A stretch of 64,000 nucleotides of DNA from contig MERU01000001.1 in assembly GCA_001770725.1 (NCBI GenBank), positions 62,001 through 126,000 on the forward strand, written 5' to 3'. Source of the DNA: Burkholderiales bacterium RIFCSPHIGHO2_01_FULL_63_240. Lineage in GTDB: Bacteria; Pseudomonadota; Gammaproteobacteria; Burkholderiales; Burkholderiaceae_C. A model generated the notes under the pieces. The model was not told the origin of the DNA and made no database searches. It saw only the letters and a program-made list of their open reading frames with translations. Numbering within the stretch: position 1 is the stretch's first letter; each line of letters starts with the position of its first letter. Made by a program: the position numbers and the translations under genes. This document shows, piece after piece, positions 46,798 through 57,645 of the stretch.

Positions 46798-48951
46798 TCA
46801 GTGACGCGAACGGCGCACCAGGCTGCCGACGTCGAGGATCAGTGCCACGCGGCCATCGCCCATGATCGTGGCGCCTGAAACGTCATTGACCTTGCGGTAA
46901 TTGGATTCGAGGTTCTTGACCACGACCTGTTGCTGGCCCAGCAGTTCGTCGACCAGCAGGGCCACGCGCCCCCCCTCGGCTTCGACGACCACCATGATCC
47001 CGCTGCTGTGCTCCCAGTCGAAACGAGGCACCTGGAAGACCTTTTCCAGCTCGATGACCGGCATGTACTCGTCGCGGACCTCGACCACGCGACCCGAGCC
47101 GCCGACGGTCTTGATGCCTTCCTGGTTGACCTGGAAGCTCTCGACCACCGAGGACAGCGGCAGGATGTAGACCTCTTCGCCCACGCCCACGCTCATGCCA
47201 TCCATGATCGCCAGGGTCAGCGGCAGTCGAACCGCCACGCGCATGCCATAGCCTTCGGCCGAGTCGATCTCGACCGTGCCACCCAGCGAGGTGATGTTCT
47301 TCTTGACCACGTCCATGCCGACACCGCGGCCAGAGACGTCGGTGACCTCATCGGCCGTCGAGAAGCCCGGCGCGAAGATGAGGTTCCAGACTTCCGGATC
47401 GGTCATCGTGTCGGGCGCATCGATGCCCTTTTCGCGGGCCTTCTTGATCAGCTTGTCGCGGTTCAGGCCTCGGCCGTCGTCGCGCACTTCGATCACGATG
47501 GAGCCGCCTTGGTGCGAAGCCGCCAGGGTGATGGTGCCGACTTCCGGCTTGCCCTTGGCCAGGCGGTCGGCCGGCATTTCGACACCGTGATCGCAGGAGT
47601 TGCGCACCAGGTGGGTCAGCGGGTCGGTGATCTTCTCGACCAGGCCCTTGTCCAGCTCGGTGGCTTCACCCTGGGTGACCAGCTCGACCTTCTTGCCCAG
47701 CTTGTTGGCCAGGTCGCGCAGCATGCGCGGGAAGCGGCTGAACACCGTCGACATCGGAATCATCCGGATCGACATCACGGCCTCTTGCAGGTCGCGTGTG
47801 TTGCGGTCCAGGTCGGTCAGGCCAGACACCAGTTGCTGGTAGACCACCGGGTCCAGTCCACGGCTGTTCTGGGCCAGCATGGCCTGGGTGATCACGAGCT
47901 CGCCCACCAGGTTGATGAGCTGGTCGACCTTCTCGACGGACACGCGGATGGTCGAGGCCTCGGGGGCCGCGGCGGGCTTTTCGGCCTTGGTGGCGGGCTT
48001 GGCGGCGGCCGGCTTGAGCGCAAGGGCTTCGGCGGCGGCAGCCGCTGCGGCGGCAGCAGCAGCGGGCTGATCAGGCGAGCCCGGGGCGTCGTCGAAGAAG
48101 CCGTAGCCCTTTTCAGGGGTGGCGGCTTGGCCTGCGTCCGATGCATCGAAGAAGCCGTAAGCCGGGTTCCCAGCTGGCTTGGCCGAGCCACCGATGGCCA
48201 GGAAGGCCACCTGCTCGCGCGCCACGTGGAAGGTGAACAGGTCCAGCAGCTCGGACTCGGGGGTGGAGGTGGTGACCTTGAAGCGGCGCACGCCTTCGAG
48301 GGCTGCGTCATCGGGCAGCGCCTCGATGGCGCCCAGGTCGGCGATTTCCTTGAACAGGTCGACCAGGTTGTCGGCCTGCGAGGGGTTGTCCAGCGGGCCC
48401 ACGCGCAACTCGACGGTGCGCTGGCCTTCGGTCGGCGCGGCGTCCGTTGCGGCGGAGACGGCAGGTGCGGCCACCGCGGCAGGTTGCGCAGGCGCCGGCT
48501 TGGGTGCGGCAGCGACGGCCACCGGGGCTTGGCCCGAAACCATCGCGCGGATGTTGACCAGCAACTCGGAGGTGTCGATGGCGTCGGCACCAGAGCCCTG
48601 GTGGCGGCCCAGCATGGCCTTGAGCGCGTCGCCTGACTGCAGCAGCACGTCGACCATCGGCGCCGTGGGCGTGAGTTCATGGCGGCGCAGCTTGTCCAGC
48701 AGCGTTTCCATCTGGTGGGTCAGCTCGGCCACGTCGCTGAAGCCGAACGTCGCGGCGCCACCCTTGATGGAGTGGGCGCAGCGGAAGATGGCATTGAGCT
48801 CCTCGTCGTCGGCGGCTTCGATGTCGAGCTCCAGCAGGAGCTGCTCCATGTTCTCCAGGTTCTCGCCGGCTTCTTCGAAGAAGACCTGGTAGAACTGGCT
48901 GAGGTCGATGCCCGCGGAAGACGTGCTGTGGTCGGTGCTCGTGTCTGCCAT
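46798..48951 (-). CDS. cheA: Chemotaxis histidine kinase CheA
   Basis: The 717-residue kinase has an Hpt domain with His60 in CAHSIKGGAATFGF, a P2 region for CheY docking (about 180-275), an Ala/Lys/Pro-rich linker with a run of 11 alanines (about 295-305), the dimerisation helices (VDQLINLVGELVITQAML), the HATPase with HLVRNSCDHGVE, GRGLNRD and GRGVGMD, and a CheW-like P5 domain. GGAG lies before the ATG. It is downstream of cheY and upstream of cheW. Confidence 0.97.
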   Translation of the reverse strand: MADTSTDHSTSSAGIDLSQFYQVFFEEAGENLENMEQLLLELDIEAADDEELNAIFRCAHSIKGGAATFGFSDVAELTHQMETLLDKLRRHELTPTAPMVDVLLQSGDALKAMLGRHQGSGADAIDTSELLVNIRAMVSGQAPVAVAAAPKPAPAQPAAVAAPAVSAATDAAPTEGQRTVELRVGPLDNPSQADNLVDLFKEIADLGAIEALPDDAALEGVRRFKVTTSTPESELLDLFTFHVAREQVAFLAIGGSAKPAGNPAYGFFDASDAGQAATPEKGYGFFDDAPGSPDQPAAAAAAAAAAAEALALKPAAAKPATKAEKPAAAPEASTIRVSVEKVDQLINLVGELVITQAMLAQNSRGLDPVVYQQLVSGLTDLDRNTRDLQEAVMSIRMIPMSTVFSRFPRMLRDLANKLGKKVELVTQGEATELDKGLVEKITDPLTHLVRNSCDHGVEMPADRLAKGKPEVGTITLAASHQGGSIVIEVRDDGRGLNRDKLIKKAREKGIDAPDTMTDPEVWNLIFAPGFSTADEVTDVSGRGVGMDVVKKNITSLGGTVEIDSAEGYGMRVAVRLPLTLAIMDGMSVGVGEEVYILPLSSVVESFQVNQEGIKTVGGSGRVVEVRDEYMPVIELEKVFQVPRFDWEHSSGIMVVVEAEGGRVALLVDELLGQQQVVVKNLESNYRKVNDVSGATIMGDGRVALILDVGSLVRRSRH

Positions 48952-49004
48952 GTCTGGCTCCAGATGTGTAACGTGTGGGCCGATTCGATCGGTCGGTCAG
49001 GCGC

Positions 49005-49367
49005 TCAGCGAATGACCTTCTGGATCACTTCGATCAGCTTGTTGGGGTCAAACGGCTTGACCAGCCAGCCCGTGGCGCCTGCAGCGCGGCCAGCCTGTTT
49101 CATCTGATCGCTGGACTCGGTGGTCAGGATCAGGATGGGGGTGCTCTTGAACTGAGGCGATTCGCGCAGCCGTTTCGTCAGGCTGATGCCGTCCATGCGC
49201 GGCATGTTCTGGTCGGTGAGGACCAGGTCGAAGCTGCGACCGCCAGCCTTCTCCCAGGCGTCCTGACCATCCACCGCCTCGATGACGTTGTAGCCAGCGC
49301 TCTTGAGCGTGAAGGTGACCATTTGACGCATGGATGCGGAATCGTCGACGGCGAGAATCGAGTGCAT
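49005..49367 (-). CDS. cheY: Chemotaxis response regulator CheY
   Basis: The 120-residue single receiver has VDDSASMR, phospho-acceptor Asp52 in LVLTDQNMPRMDG, switch threonines in LILTTES and Lys in VKPFDP. The ASMRQMV start and TDQNMP motif are typical of CheY in cheA-linked clusters. GGAG precedes the ATG. A FliA-like promoter lies 72-99 bases upstream. Confidence 0.96.
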   Translation of the reverse strand: MHSILAVDDSASMRQMVTFTLKSAGYNVIEAVDGQDAWEKAGGRSFDLVLTDQNMPRMDGISLTKRLRESPQFKSTPILILTTESSDQMKQAGRAAGATGWLVKPFDPNKLIEVIQKVIR

Positions 49368-49438
49368 GGCGCGCTCCGTTGCTGGATGGGGTGATCAGGA
49401 AGAAATCGGAAAGTTGAAACCTGTCAACGGCATGGTTG

Positions 49439-49466
49439 TTTTCGGCAGGCGGGAAGTCATTCTTTA
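49439..49466 (-). promoter_or_regulatory. FliA (sigma-28)-like promoter of cheY-cheA-cheW
   Basis: On the minus strand TAAAGAAT (49466-49459) and GCCGAAAA (49446-49439) are separated by 12 bases. The sigma-28 consensus is TAAAGTTT, 11 bases, GCCGATAA. The -10 part differs at one base. The TAA of the -35 part is also the stop codon of the CheZ-like gene. Confidence 0.45.
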
Positions 49467-49913
49467 GAACAACTCCACCGAACCGGCGTCCATTTCGTCC
49501 TGGGTGACGGGATTGGGCTTGAGCGGGCCTTCTTCGACCACCGCCGACCCATCGGGGTCGTCGTCGCCCAGGGCATCCCGGGCGATCTGGTCGGCACAAT
49601 TGCGCAGGCGCTTGTTCGTGTGAGCGATGAGCTGGGTGGCCATGTCCTGGAACTGCAGGGCCGTGACGGCCTTGAACAGGGTCTGGCGCACCTCGTGCAG
49701 GTGGGGCGTGATCTCGTGGCCCTGGTCGATGACGCTGCCGAGCTGGCCGGCCGAGGTGTGAAAACCTTCCATCATGGCCTGGCAGGCATCGTCGAGCAGG
49801 CGCTGCAGGCGCTCCAGGTCGTTCGAAGCCGTCATCAGGTGGTCCTGCAGCTCCGCTGCCAGGAGCAGCGGCATCTCTGGCGGCCGGGGAGTGCCGGGGT
49901 CTTCGTAGCTCAT
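49464..49913 (-). CDS. Short CheZ-like chemotaxis protein
   Basis: The 149-residue protein is almost all helical and has no named match from memory. Residues 86-94 read LQFQDMATQ, which lines up with the CheZ active segment DFQDLTGQ, giving Asp90 and Gln94 at the D-x3-Q spacing of Asp143/Gln147 in E. coli CheZ. The C-terminus QDEMDAGSVELF resembles the CheY-binding tail of CheZ, after an acidic flexible linker. It lies directly before cheY. It is therefore probably a shortened CheY-P phosphatase; E. coli CheZ has 214 residues. GGAG before the ATG at 49913 decides the start. Confidence 0.75.
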   Translation of the reverse strand: MSYEDPGTPRPPEMPLLLAAELQDHLMTASNDLERLQRLLDDACQAMMEGFHTSAGQLGSVIDQGHEITPHLHEVRQTLFKAVTALQFQDMATQLIAHTNKRLRNCADQIARDALGDDDPDGSAVVEEGPLKPNPVTQDEMDAGSVELF

Positions 49914-49974
49914 CGTGGCTCCACTCAACCGGATTGGGGGCGGTCATGAGACTGGCATGACCGGACACATGGGG

Positions 49975-50001
49975 TTCTCGGCAGGTTTTCGCAGATCCTT
50001 A
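49975..50001 (-). promoter_or_regulatory. FliA (sigma-28)-like promoter of the CheZ-like gene and che cluster
   Basis: On the minus strand TAAGGATC (50001-49994) and GCCGAGAA (49982-49975) are separated by exactly 11 bases, as in the consensus. The -10 part matches at seven of eight bases. It lies 62 bases before the CheZ-like start. The rest of the 211-base gap to the divergent kinase holds the next feature. Confidence 0.55.
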
Positions 50002-50037
50002 GGCCTTTGCATAATCGGACCTGGCGCTTTGGCCGGT

Positions 50038-50046
50038 TGGTACAAT
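50038..50046 (+). promoter_or_regulatory. Extended -10 promoter of the histidine kinase gene
   Basis: TGGTACAAT is an extended -10 element followed by a T-run, about 79 bases before the kinase start. No good -35 is visible at normal spacing. Confidence 0.45.
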
Positions 50047-50124
50047 TTTTTCCACTTCTCGCCGGCAGGTCTCCAAAATGACGCGGGAAAACTTGGCGTA
50101 AATCGAAGGATCGGAAGCCCACCT

Positions 50125-51345
50125 GTGCCGGAGTTCTCACCCTCGCCCCCACCCAGCCACCCCGCCCCCGGGGCCGGCGCCGCCTTGCCACCCGTGCGAC
50201 TGAAGGTGCTTCACCTTGAAGACAACGAGGGAGACCACGCCCTGGTGACCGCCCACCTGCGCCGTGGCGGCATCGAGGCCGACATCACCCGGGTCGAAAC
50301 CGAAATCGCCCTGATCGAAGCCCTGGCCGAGGACTGGGACCTGATCCTGTCCGACTACAACTTGCCTGGCTACTCCGGCCTGGCCGCGCTCGACAAGGTG
50401 CGCTCCCTGGGCAAACTGGTGCCGTTCATCCTGGTGTCGGGCGAGATCGGCGAGGACATCGCCGTGCAGGCCATGCGCAACGGCGCCAACGACTACCTGC
50501 TCAAGAGCAACCTCACCCGCCTGGCCCCGGCCGCCCTGCTCGCCATCGAGGCCAACCGCACCCGGATCGCCAAACAGCGCGCCGACCACGCCCTGACCCG
50601 CTCGCGCCAGCAACTGCGCGAGCTCGCTCAGCACTTGCAGACCAGCATCGAGCAAGAACGCGCCGCCATCGCCCGCGAGATCCACGACGACGTGGGCGGG
50701 GCCCTGACGGCCGTGAAATTCGACCTGGCCTGGATCGCCCGCCACGCCCCCACGCCAGAAATCGCCGAGCGGGTGCAACAAGCCCTGGAGTCGATCGGTC
50801 ACGCCCACGAGGCCAGCCAGCGCATCATGCACAACCTGCGCCCAGCCATCCTGGAGCAGGGCCTGGTGGCCGCCCTGCAGTGGATGGCCGAGCGCTTTGG
50901 CAAGCGCACCGGCATCGAGACCACCTTCCGCACCAGCCACGAAAAGATGCAGCTGGCCATCGGCGTGCCCCTGGTCGCCTACCGCTTTGCCCAGGAAGCG
51001 CTCACGAATGTCTCCAAACACGCACAGGCGACCAAGGTCAGCGTCGATGTCTCGCAGGCCGGTGGCGTGTTGTCCATCGAAGTGACCGACAATGGCCGAG
51101 GCCTGAGCCCGGAGGACCTGGCCAAGGCGCGCTCCTTCGGGATCCGCGGCCTGCACGAGCGTGCCGAAACGGTGGGCGGCTGGGTGGACCTCAGCAGCCG
51201 ACCCGGTGTCACCTCGTTGATCCTGTCCGTGCCGCTCTCAGGCCCTGAAAATGGTTTCATCGACCGGCTGCTGCCCGGACTGGATGCCGACGCATCGGGC
51301 GGCGACCCAGACCGCGACGACCCGACCGCCTGGGGCAACCTATGA
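50125..51345 (+). CDS. Soluble receiver-histidine kinase (HisKA_3, NarX/LiaS type)
   Basis: The 406-residue protein has an N-terminal receiver (about 25-145; VLHLEDNEGD, phospho-acceptor Asp77 in LILSDYNLPG), a coiled coil, a HisKA_3 dimerisation domain with His187 in IAREIHDDVGGALTAVKFDL and a HATPase with DNGRGL and GIRGLHERAE. It has no membrane helix, so its input must come through the receiver or a cytoplasmic partner. The start is taken as GTG at 50125, with GGAA eight bases upstream; a GTG at 50194 is also possible. It overlaps the next gene by four bases. Confidence 0.85.
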   Translation: MPEFSPSPPPSHPAPGAGAALPPVRLKVLHLEDNEGDHALVTAHLRRGGIEADITRVETEIALIEALAEDWDLILSDYNLPGYSGLAALDKVRSLGKLVPFILVSGEIGEDIAVQAMRNGANDYLLKSNLTRLAPAALLAIEANRTRIAKQRADHALTRSRQQLRELAQHLQTSIEQERAAIAREIHDDVGGALTAVKFDLAWIARHAPTPEIAERVQQALESIGHAHEASQRIMHNLRPAILEQGLVAALQWMAERFGKRTGIETTFRTSHEKMQLAIGVPLVAYRFAQEALTNVSKHAQATKVSVDVSQAGGVLSIEVTDNGRGLSPEDLAKARSFGIRGLHERAETVGGWVDLSSRPGVTSLILSVPLSGPENGFIDRLLPGLDADASGGDPDRDDPTAWGNL

Positions 51346-51971
51346 TCAAAGTCATCCTCTGTGACGACCACGCGCTGATCCGACGCGGCATCCGCGACAC
51401 CCTGGCCGACGCCGAAGACATCGACGTCGTGGGCGAGGCCGCCGACTATGGCGAGCTGCGCGCCCTCTTTCGCGACCAGAGCTGCGACGTGCTGGTGCTC
51501 GACATCAACCTGCCCGGGCGCAGCGGCCTGGACGTGCTGCACGTGCTGAAAGAAGAGGGCAACCCGGTCAAGGTGCTGGTGGTCTCGATGTACCCCGAAG
51601 ACCAGTACGCCATGCGGGCGCTCAAGGCCGGCGCCAGCGGCTACCTCAACAAGGGCAGCGACGCCGCCCAGATCGTGGCCGCGGTGCGCACCGTCTCGCA
51701 AGGCAAGAAATACGTCACGCCCGAGATGGCGCAGATGCTGGTCGACAACCTGACCACCCCCGCGCAGGAAGACGCGCACCAGAAGCTCTCGGACCGAGAG
51801 CTGCAGACCCTGGTGATGATCGCCTCGGGCAAGCGCCTGTCGGACATCGCCGAGCAACTGCTGCTGAGCCCCAAGACGGTGAGCGTCTACCGCGCCCGCG
51901 TGCTCGAAAAGCTCGGGCTGACCAACAACTCCGAGCTGACGGTCTACGCCATCCGCAACGGGCTGGTCTGA
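51342..51971 (+). CDS. NarL/FixJ-family response regulator
   Basis: The 209-residue regulator has a receiver with CDDHALIRRGI and phospho-acceptor Asp54 (LVLDINLPGRSG), and a C-terminal LuxR-type helix-turn-helix (LSDRELQTLVMIASGKRLSDIAEQL, KTVSVYRARVLEKLG). It overlaps the kinase gene by ATGA, so the two form a two-component pair. Its targets are unknown; the divergent che cluster is an obvious candidate. Confidence 0.95.
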   Translation: MIKVILCDDHALIRRGIRDTLADAEDIDVVGEAADYGELRALFRDQSCDVLVLDINLPGRSGLDVLHVLKEEGNPVKVLVVSMYPEDQYAMRALKAGASGYLNKGSDAAQIVAAVRTVSQGKKYVTPEMAQMLVDNLTTPAQEDAHQKLSDRELQTLVMIASGKRLSDIAEQLLLSPKTVSVYRARVLEKLGLTNNSELTVYAIRNGLV

Positions 51972-52007
51972 GCGCCTTCACGCAGCCACCTCGCGCATGA
52001 ATGAAAG

Positions 52008-52028
52008 AGGGCCCCGAGGGGCCCTTTT
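52008..52028 (+). terminator. Intrinsic terminator after the two-component pair
   Basis: AGGGCCCC (52008-52015) pairs with GGGGCCCT (52018-52025) and is followed by TTTT. It lies 36 bases after the regulator stop. The dps gene is read towards it from the other side. Confidence 0.8.
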
Positions 52029-52060
52029 GTTCGAGGTCGAGGTGCCGGGCAGAACCAGGC

Positions 52061-52618
52061 TCAGTCCTCGAGCAGCGAGCGCAGCATCCAGGCGGCCTTC
52101 TCGTGCACGTCCAGGCGCTGGGTCAGCAGGTCGGCCGTGGGCTCGTCGGAGGCCTCGTCGACCAGCGGGTAGAGCGCGCGACCCGTGCGGGCCACGGCTT
52201 CGTGACCGGCCACCAGGATGCGGATCATTTCCTTGGCCTTGGGCGGCTCGGTGGGCGCGTCAGGCAGGGTGCTGAACTTGGCGTAGTCGGCGAACGAGCC
52301 CTTGGCCGGGAAACCCAGCGCGCGGATGCGCTCGGCGATTGGGTCCACCGCGTTCCACAGCTCGGTGTACTGGTCCATGAACATCACGTGCAACGTGTTG
52401 AACATCGGCCCCGTCACGTTCCAGTGGAAGTTGTGCGTGGTCAGGTAGAGGGTGAAGGTGTCGGCCAGCAAGCCATTGAGGCCCTTGGCGATGGCGGCGC
52501 GATGATCGGCAGAGATGCCGATGTCGATCGCCTGCCCCTTGGCGGCGGGCTTGGCAGCCGGCTTGGCCGAAGCTTTGGTTGCAGGTTTTGCGGCAGGTTT
52601 CTTGTCGGTCTTGGCCAT
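52061..52618 (-). CDS. dps: Dps-family DNA-binding ferritin-like protein
   Basis: Dps forms a 12-subunit shell that stores iron and shields DNA. The 185-residue protein has the ferroxidase ligands in HNFHWNVTGPMFNTLH (His65, His77) and DPIAERIRALG (Asp92, Glu96). The first 28 residues are a Lys/Ala/Pro-rich tail (KPAAKPATKASAKPAAK), similar to histone-H1-like tails and likely to bind DNA. AGGAG seven bases before the ATG at 52618 decides the start over a TTG two codons upstream. Confidence 0.95.
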   Translation of the reverse strand: MAKTDKKPAAKPATKASAKPAAKPAAKGQAIDIGISADHRAAIAKGLNGLLADTFTLYLTTHNFHWNVTGPMFNTLHVMFMDQYTELWNAVDPIAERIRALGFPAKGSFADYAKFSTLPDAPTEPPKAKEMIRILVAGHEAVARTGRALYPLVDEASDEPTADLLTQRLDVHEKAAWMLRSLLED

Positions 52619-52752
52619 GGTCAATCTCCTGAGCTGGCAACAAAAGGAAGGAAGGATGCCTTCACTTTAACAAGACCTTGTGACGCCCTGCACGGGGCCT
52701 GCGCAAAGCCGACACCAACACCGCCATCGCGGCCATGCATGGAATCAATCGC

Positions 52753-55176
<2,424 letters not shown>

Positions 55177-55244
55177 CCCGGGATTGTAGGGACCCGGCGC
55201 CGCCCCTCGTTGACGCGGGCCCGCGCGGCCACTAGCCTGCTCGG

Positions 55245-56252
55245 ATGCCACATCACCGCTTTTCCGCCGTTGTTCGCCTGTCCGCTTTCCTGTGCGCGCT
55301 GACCCTCGGTCTGGTCAGCATCGCGCAGGCCGGGCCTTTGCTGGATCGCTTGCGCGAGCGCCGGCAAGCCACCTCCGCCAGCCAAGCCGAGGCCGAGCAG
55401 GCAGCGGTGCCCACGGCGCCCGGCACCCACCGGCTATCCCTGCGCTGGCAGGGCGAGGCCCGGCACTGGATGCTGCACGTGCCCCCGGGCTTCCAGGCGA
55501 GCCGCCCGACTGCGGTGGTTTATTTCTTTCACGGCGGCGGCGGCAACATGGCACACGGGGCCGACGACAAGCTCTACGGTCAGATCAGCGCCTCCGACCG
55601 CCTGGGCCACCTGGTGGTGTTCCCCAACGGCCATGGCCGACTCAAATCGGGCAAGCTGGCCACCTGGAACGCGGGCAACTGCTGCGGCGCCGCCCGCGAC
55701 GACCAGGTCGATGACGTCGGCTTCGTGCGCGCCATCCACGCCGAGTTGCTCAAGCGCTTTTCGATCGACCCGAAGAAGGTCTTCGCAGCGGGCATGTCGA
55801 ACGGCGCCATGATGTCCTACCGACTGGCCTGTGACGCCGCCGACCTCTTCACCGCCATCACCGCGGTGGCCGGCACCGACAACACCCGCGTGTGCCAACC
55901 CAGCCGGCCCGTCTCGGTGCTGCACATCCACGCCCGCGACGACGAGCGCGTGCTCTTCAACGGCGGTGCTGGCAAGGCATCGGACCAGGTCACCGACTTC
56001 ACCTCGGTGGCCGACTCGGTGGCCCGCTGGGTGGGTCACGACGCCTGCCAGACCCAGCCGCGGACCGTGATGAGCCAGCCTGGCGCCAGTTGCGTCGAAC
56101 ACGATGCCTGCCAGGGCGGCAGCCGCGTGCGCCTGTGCGTGACCGACACCGGTGGGCACGCCTGGCCAGGTGGCCAGAAGGCCCGCGGTGGCCGGGGCAG
56201 CGACGCCCTGTCGGCCACCGACGAGATGACCCGCTTCTTCTTCGGCCAGTGA
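55245..56252 (+). CDS. Secreted LpqC-type alpha/beta-hydrolase esterase (PHB depolymerase-like)
   Basis: The 335-residue protein has a signal peptide ending near SIAQA and an esterase fold of the LpqC/polyhydroxybutyrate depolymerase family. Landmarks are the oxyanion region FFHGGGGN, the nucleophile elbow GMSNGAMMSYRL (Ser185), and histidine in GGHAWPGG. Cysteines in NCCGAA and elsewhere could form disulfides. It probably acts on polyester or feruloyl-type substrates outside the cytoplasm. It is divergent from uvrD and convergent with the nuclease gene 9 bases on. Confidence 0.88.
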   Translation: MPHHRFSAVVRLSAFLCALTLGLVSIAQAGPLLDRLRERRQATSASQAEAEQAAVPTAPGTHRLSLRWQGEARHWMLHVPPGFQASRPTAVVYFFHGGGGNMAHGADDKLYGQISASDRLGHLVVFPNGHGRLKSGKLATWNAGNCCGAARDDQVDDVGFVRAIHAELLKRFSIDPKKVFAAGMSNGAMMSYRLACDAADLFTAITAVAGTDNTRVCQPSRPVSVLHIHARDDERVLFNGGAGKASDQVTDFTSVADSVARWVGHDACQTQPRTVMSQPGASCVEHDACQGGSRVRLCVTDTGGHAWPGGQKARGGRGSDALSATDEMTRFFFGQ

Positions 56253-56261
56253 GGCCCAGGC

Positions 56262-57623
56262 TCAGGCCAGCCGGAAGGTCTCGCGGTAATCGGGCACCCG
56301 GGCCGACCAGCCCAGTTGCTCCTTGATGCGCAAGCGCAGCGCGTCCGCGGCATGGGGCTCGCCGTGCGTCACGAAGACCTGTCGCGGTGGCTGCCCCAGG
56401 CCCTTGAGCCAGTCCAGCAGCCCCGTCTGGTCCGCGTGCGCAGAAAGCCCCTCGATCTGCGCCACCTCCGCGCGGATCGACACGTACTCACCGAACAGCT
56501 TGATCGACTTGGCCCCTGCTGCCAGGTCGGCCCCGCGCGTGCCTCCGGCCTGGAAACCGCTCAGCACGATGGTGTTGCGCGGGTGGGTGCCGAAGTTGGC
56601 AATGTGGTGCAGCACGCGCCCACCGGTCACCATGCCACTGCCGGCGATGACCACCATGGGGTAGCGCTGGCGCATCAGCGCCTTGGAGTCGTCCACCGAA
56701 CTCACGAACCGCGTCATGTGGCGGATGCCGGCGCACTCTTCGTCGCTCAGGCGGTGCAGGTGGTTGTGGCGCTCGTAAAGCCCGGTCGCCTTGATGCCCA
56801 TCGGGCTGTCGAGCATGACCGGCAGGTCCGGGATGGCCCCTGCCTGCTTGAGCCGGTACAACGCGTACAGCAGGCCCTGCGTGCGACCCACGGCAAAGGC
56901 GGGGATGATGACCACGCCACCGCGCGCCGCCGTGCGCCGCACGATGTCGCCCAGTTGCTCGATCGGGTCCAGGTCCATGTGCAGCCGGTCGCCGTAGGTC
57001 GACTCGACCACCACCCAATCGGCCCGCTGGCCGGTTTGCGGCGGCAGCATCACCAGGTCGTCGTCGCGCCCCAGGTCGCCCGAGAACAGCACGCTGCGCT
57101 CGCCGTCGCTGACGCGGATGCTGCTGGCGCCCAGGATGTGCCCGGCGGGAGAGAACTCGACCTGCGCGTCGCCCAGGTTGAGTTGGCCATCCGAGCCGAC
57201 GCGATGCAGGTGAGCAAGGGCCTTGTGTGCATCGTCCTGGGTGTAGAGCGGCTCAGCCGGTTGGTGCTTGGTCTTGCCGTGCCGGTTGCGGTAGCGTGCT
57301 TCTTCTTCCTGCAGGTGCGCGGTGTCAAGCAGCAGGACCTCCGCCAGCTCGGCCGAGGCCGCCGTCGCCCAGATCTTTCCCTTGAAGCCCGCTTTCATCA
57401 GCAAGGGCAAGGCCCCGCTGTGATCGATGTGCGCGTGCGTCAGCAGCACCGCGTCCAGGCTTCGGGCATCGAAGGGCAACTCGGCCCAGTTGCGTTCGCG
57501 CAGGGTCTTGTAGCCCTGAAACAAGCCGCAGTCCACCAGCAGGCGTTGCCCGCCCACGTCCACCAGGCTGCGCGAACCGGTCACGGTGCCCGTGGCACCG
57601 TAAAACGTCACATCGATCGGCAT
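56262..57623 (-). CDS. Metallo-beta-lactamase/beta-CASP RNA-processing nuclease
   Basis: The 453-residue protein is of the RNase J/CPSF-like beta-CASP family. It begins with GATGTVTGSRSLV and has the zinc motif THAHIDHSG, FSGDLGRDDD, the beta-CASP motifs and the late GLSAHADQTGLLDWL and VTHGEPHAADALR. The family cleaves RNA; the bacterial members of this subgroup are poorly studied. It is the second gene of a leftward pair, 22 bases after the universal stress gene. Confidence 0.92.
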   Translation of the reverse strand: MPIDVTFYGATGTVTGSRSLVDVGGQRLLVDCGLFQGYKTLRERNWAELPFDARSLDAVLLTHAHIDHSGALPLLMKAGFKGKIWATAASAELAEVLLLDTAHLQEEEARYRNRHGKTKHQPAEPLYTQDDAHKALAHLHRVGSDGQLNLGDAQVEFSPAGHILGASSIRVSDGERSVLFSGDLGRDDDLVMLPPQTGQRADWVVVESTYGDRLHMDLDPIEQLGDIVRRTAARGGVVIIPAFAVGRTQGLLYALYRLKQAGAIPDLPVMLDSPMGIKATGLYERHNHLHRLSDEECAGIRHMTRFVSSVDDSKALMRQRYPMVVIAGSGMVTGGRVLHHIANFGTHPRNTIVLSGFQAGGTRGADLAAGAKSIKLFGEYVSIRAEVAQIEGLSAHADQTGLLDWLKGLGQPPRQVFVTHGEPHAADALRLRIKEQLGWSARVPDYRETFRLA

Positions 57624-57645
57624 GTTGACTTTTGTTGATGAGGGA

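Noticed and set aside
47990-48065. Alanine-codon run as a possible microsatellite or CRISPR-like repeat
   Set aside because: It encodes the Ala-rich linker of CheA between P2 and the dimerisation domain; the units are not spaced repeats.
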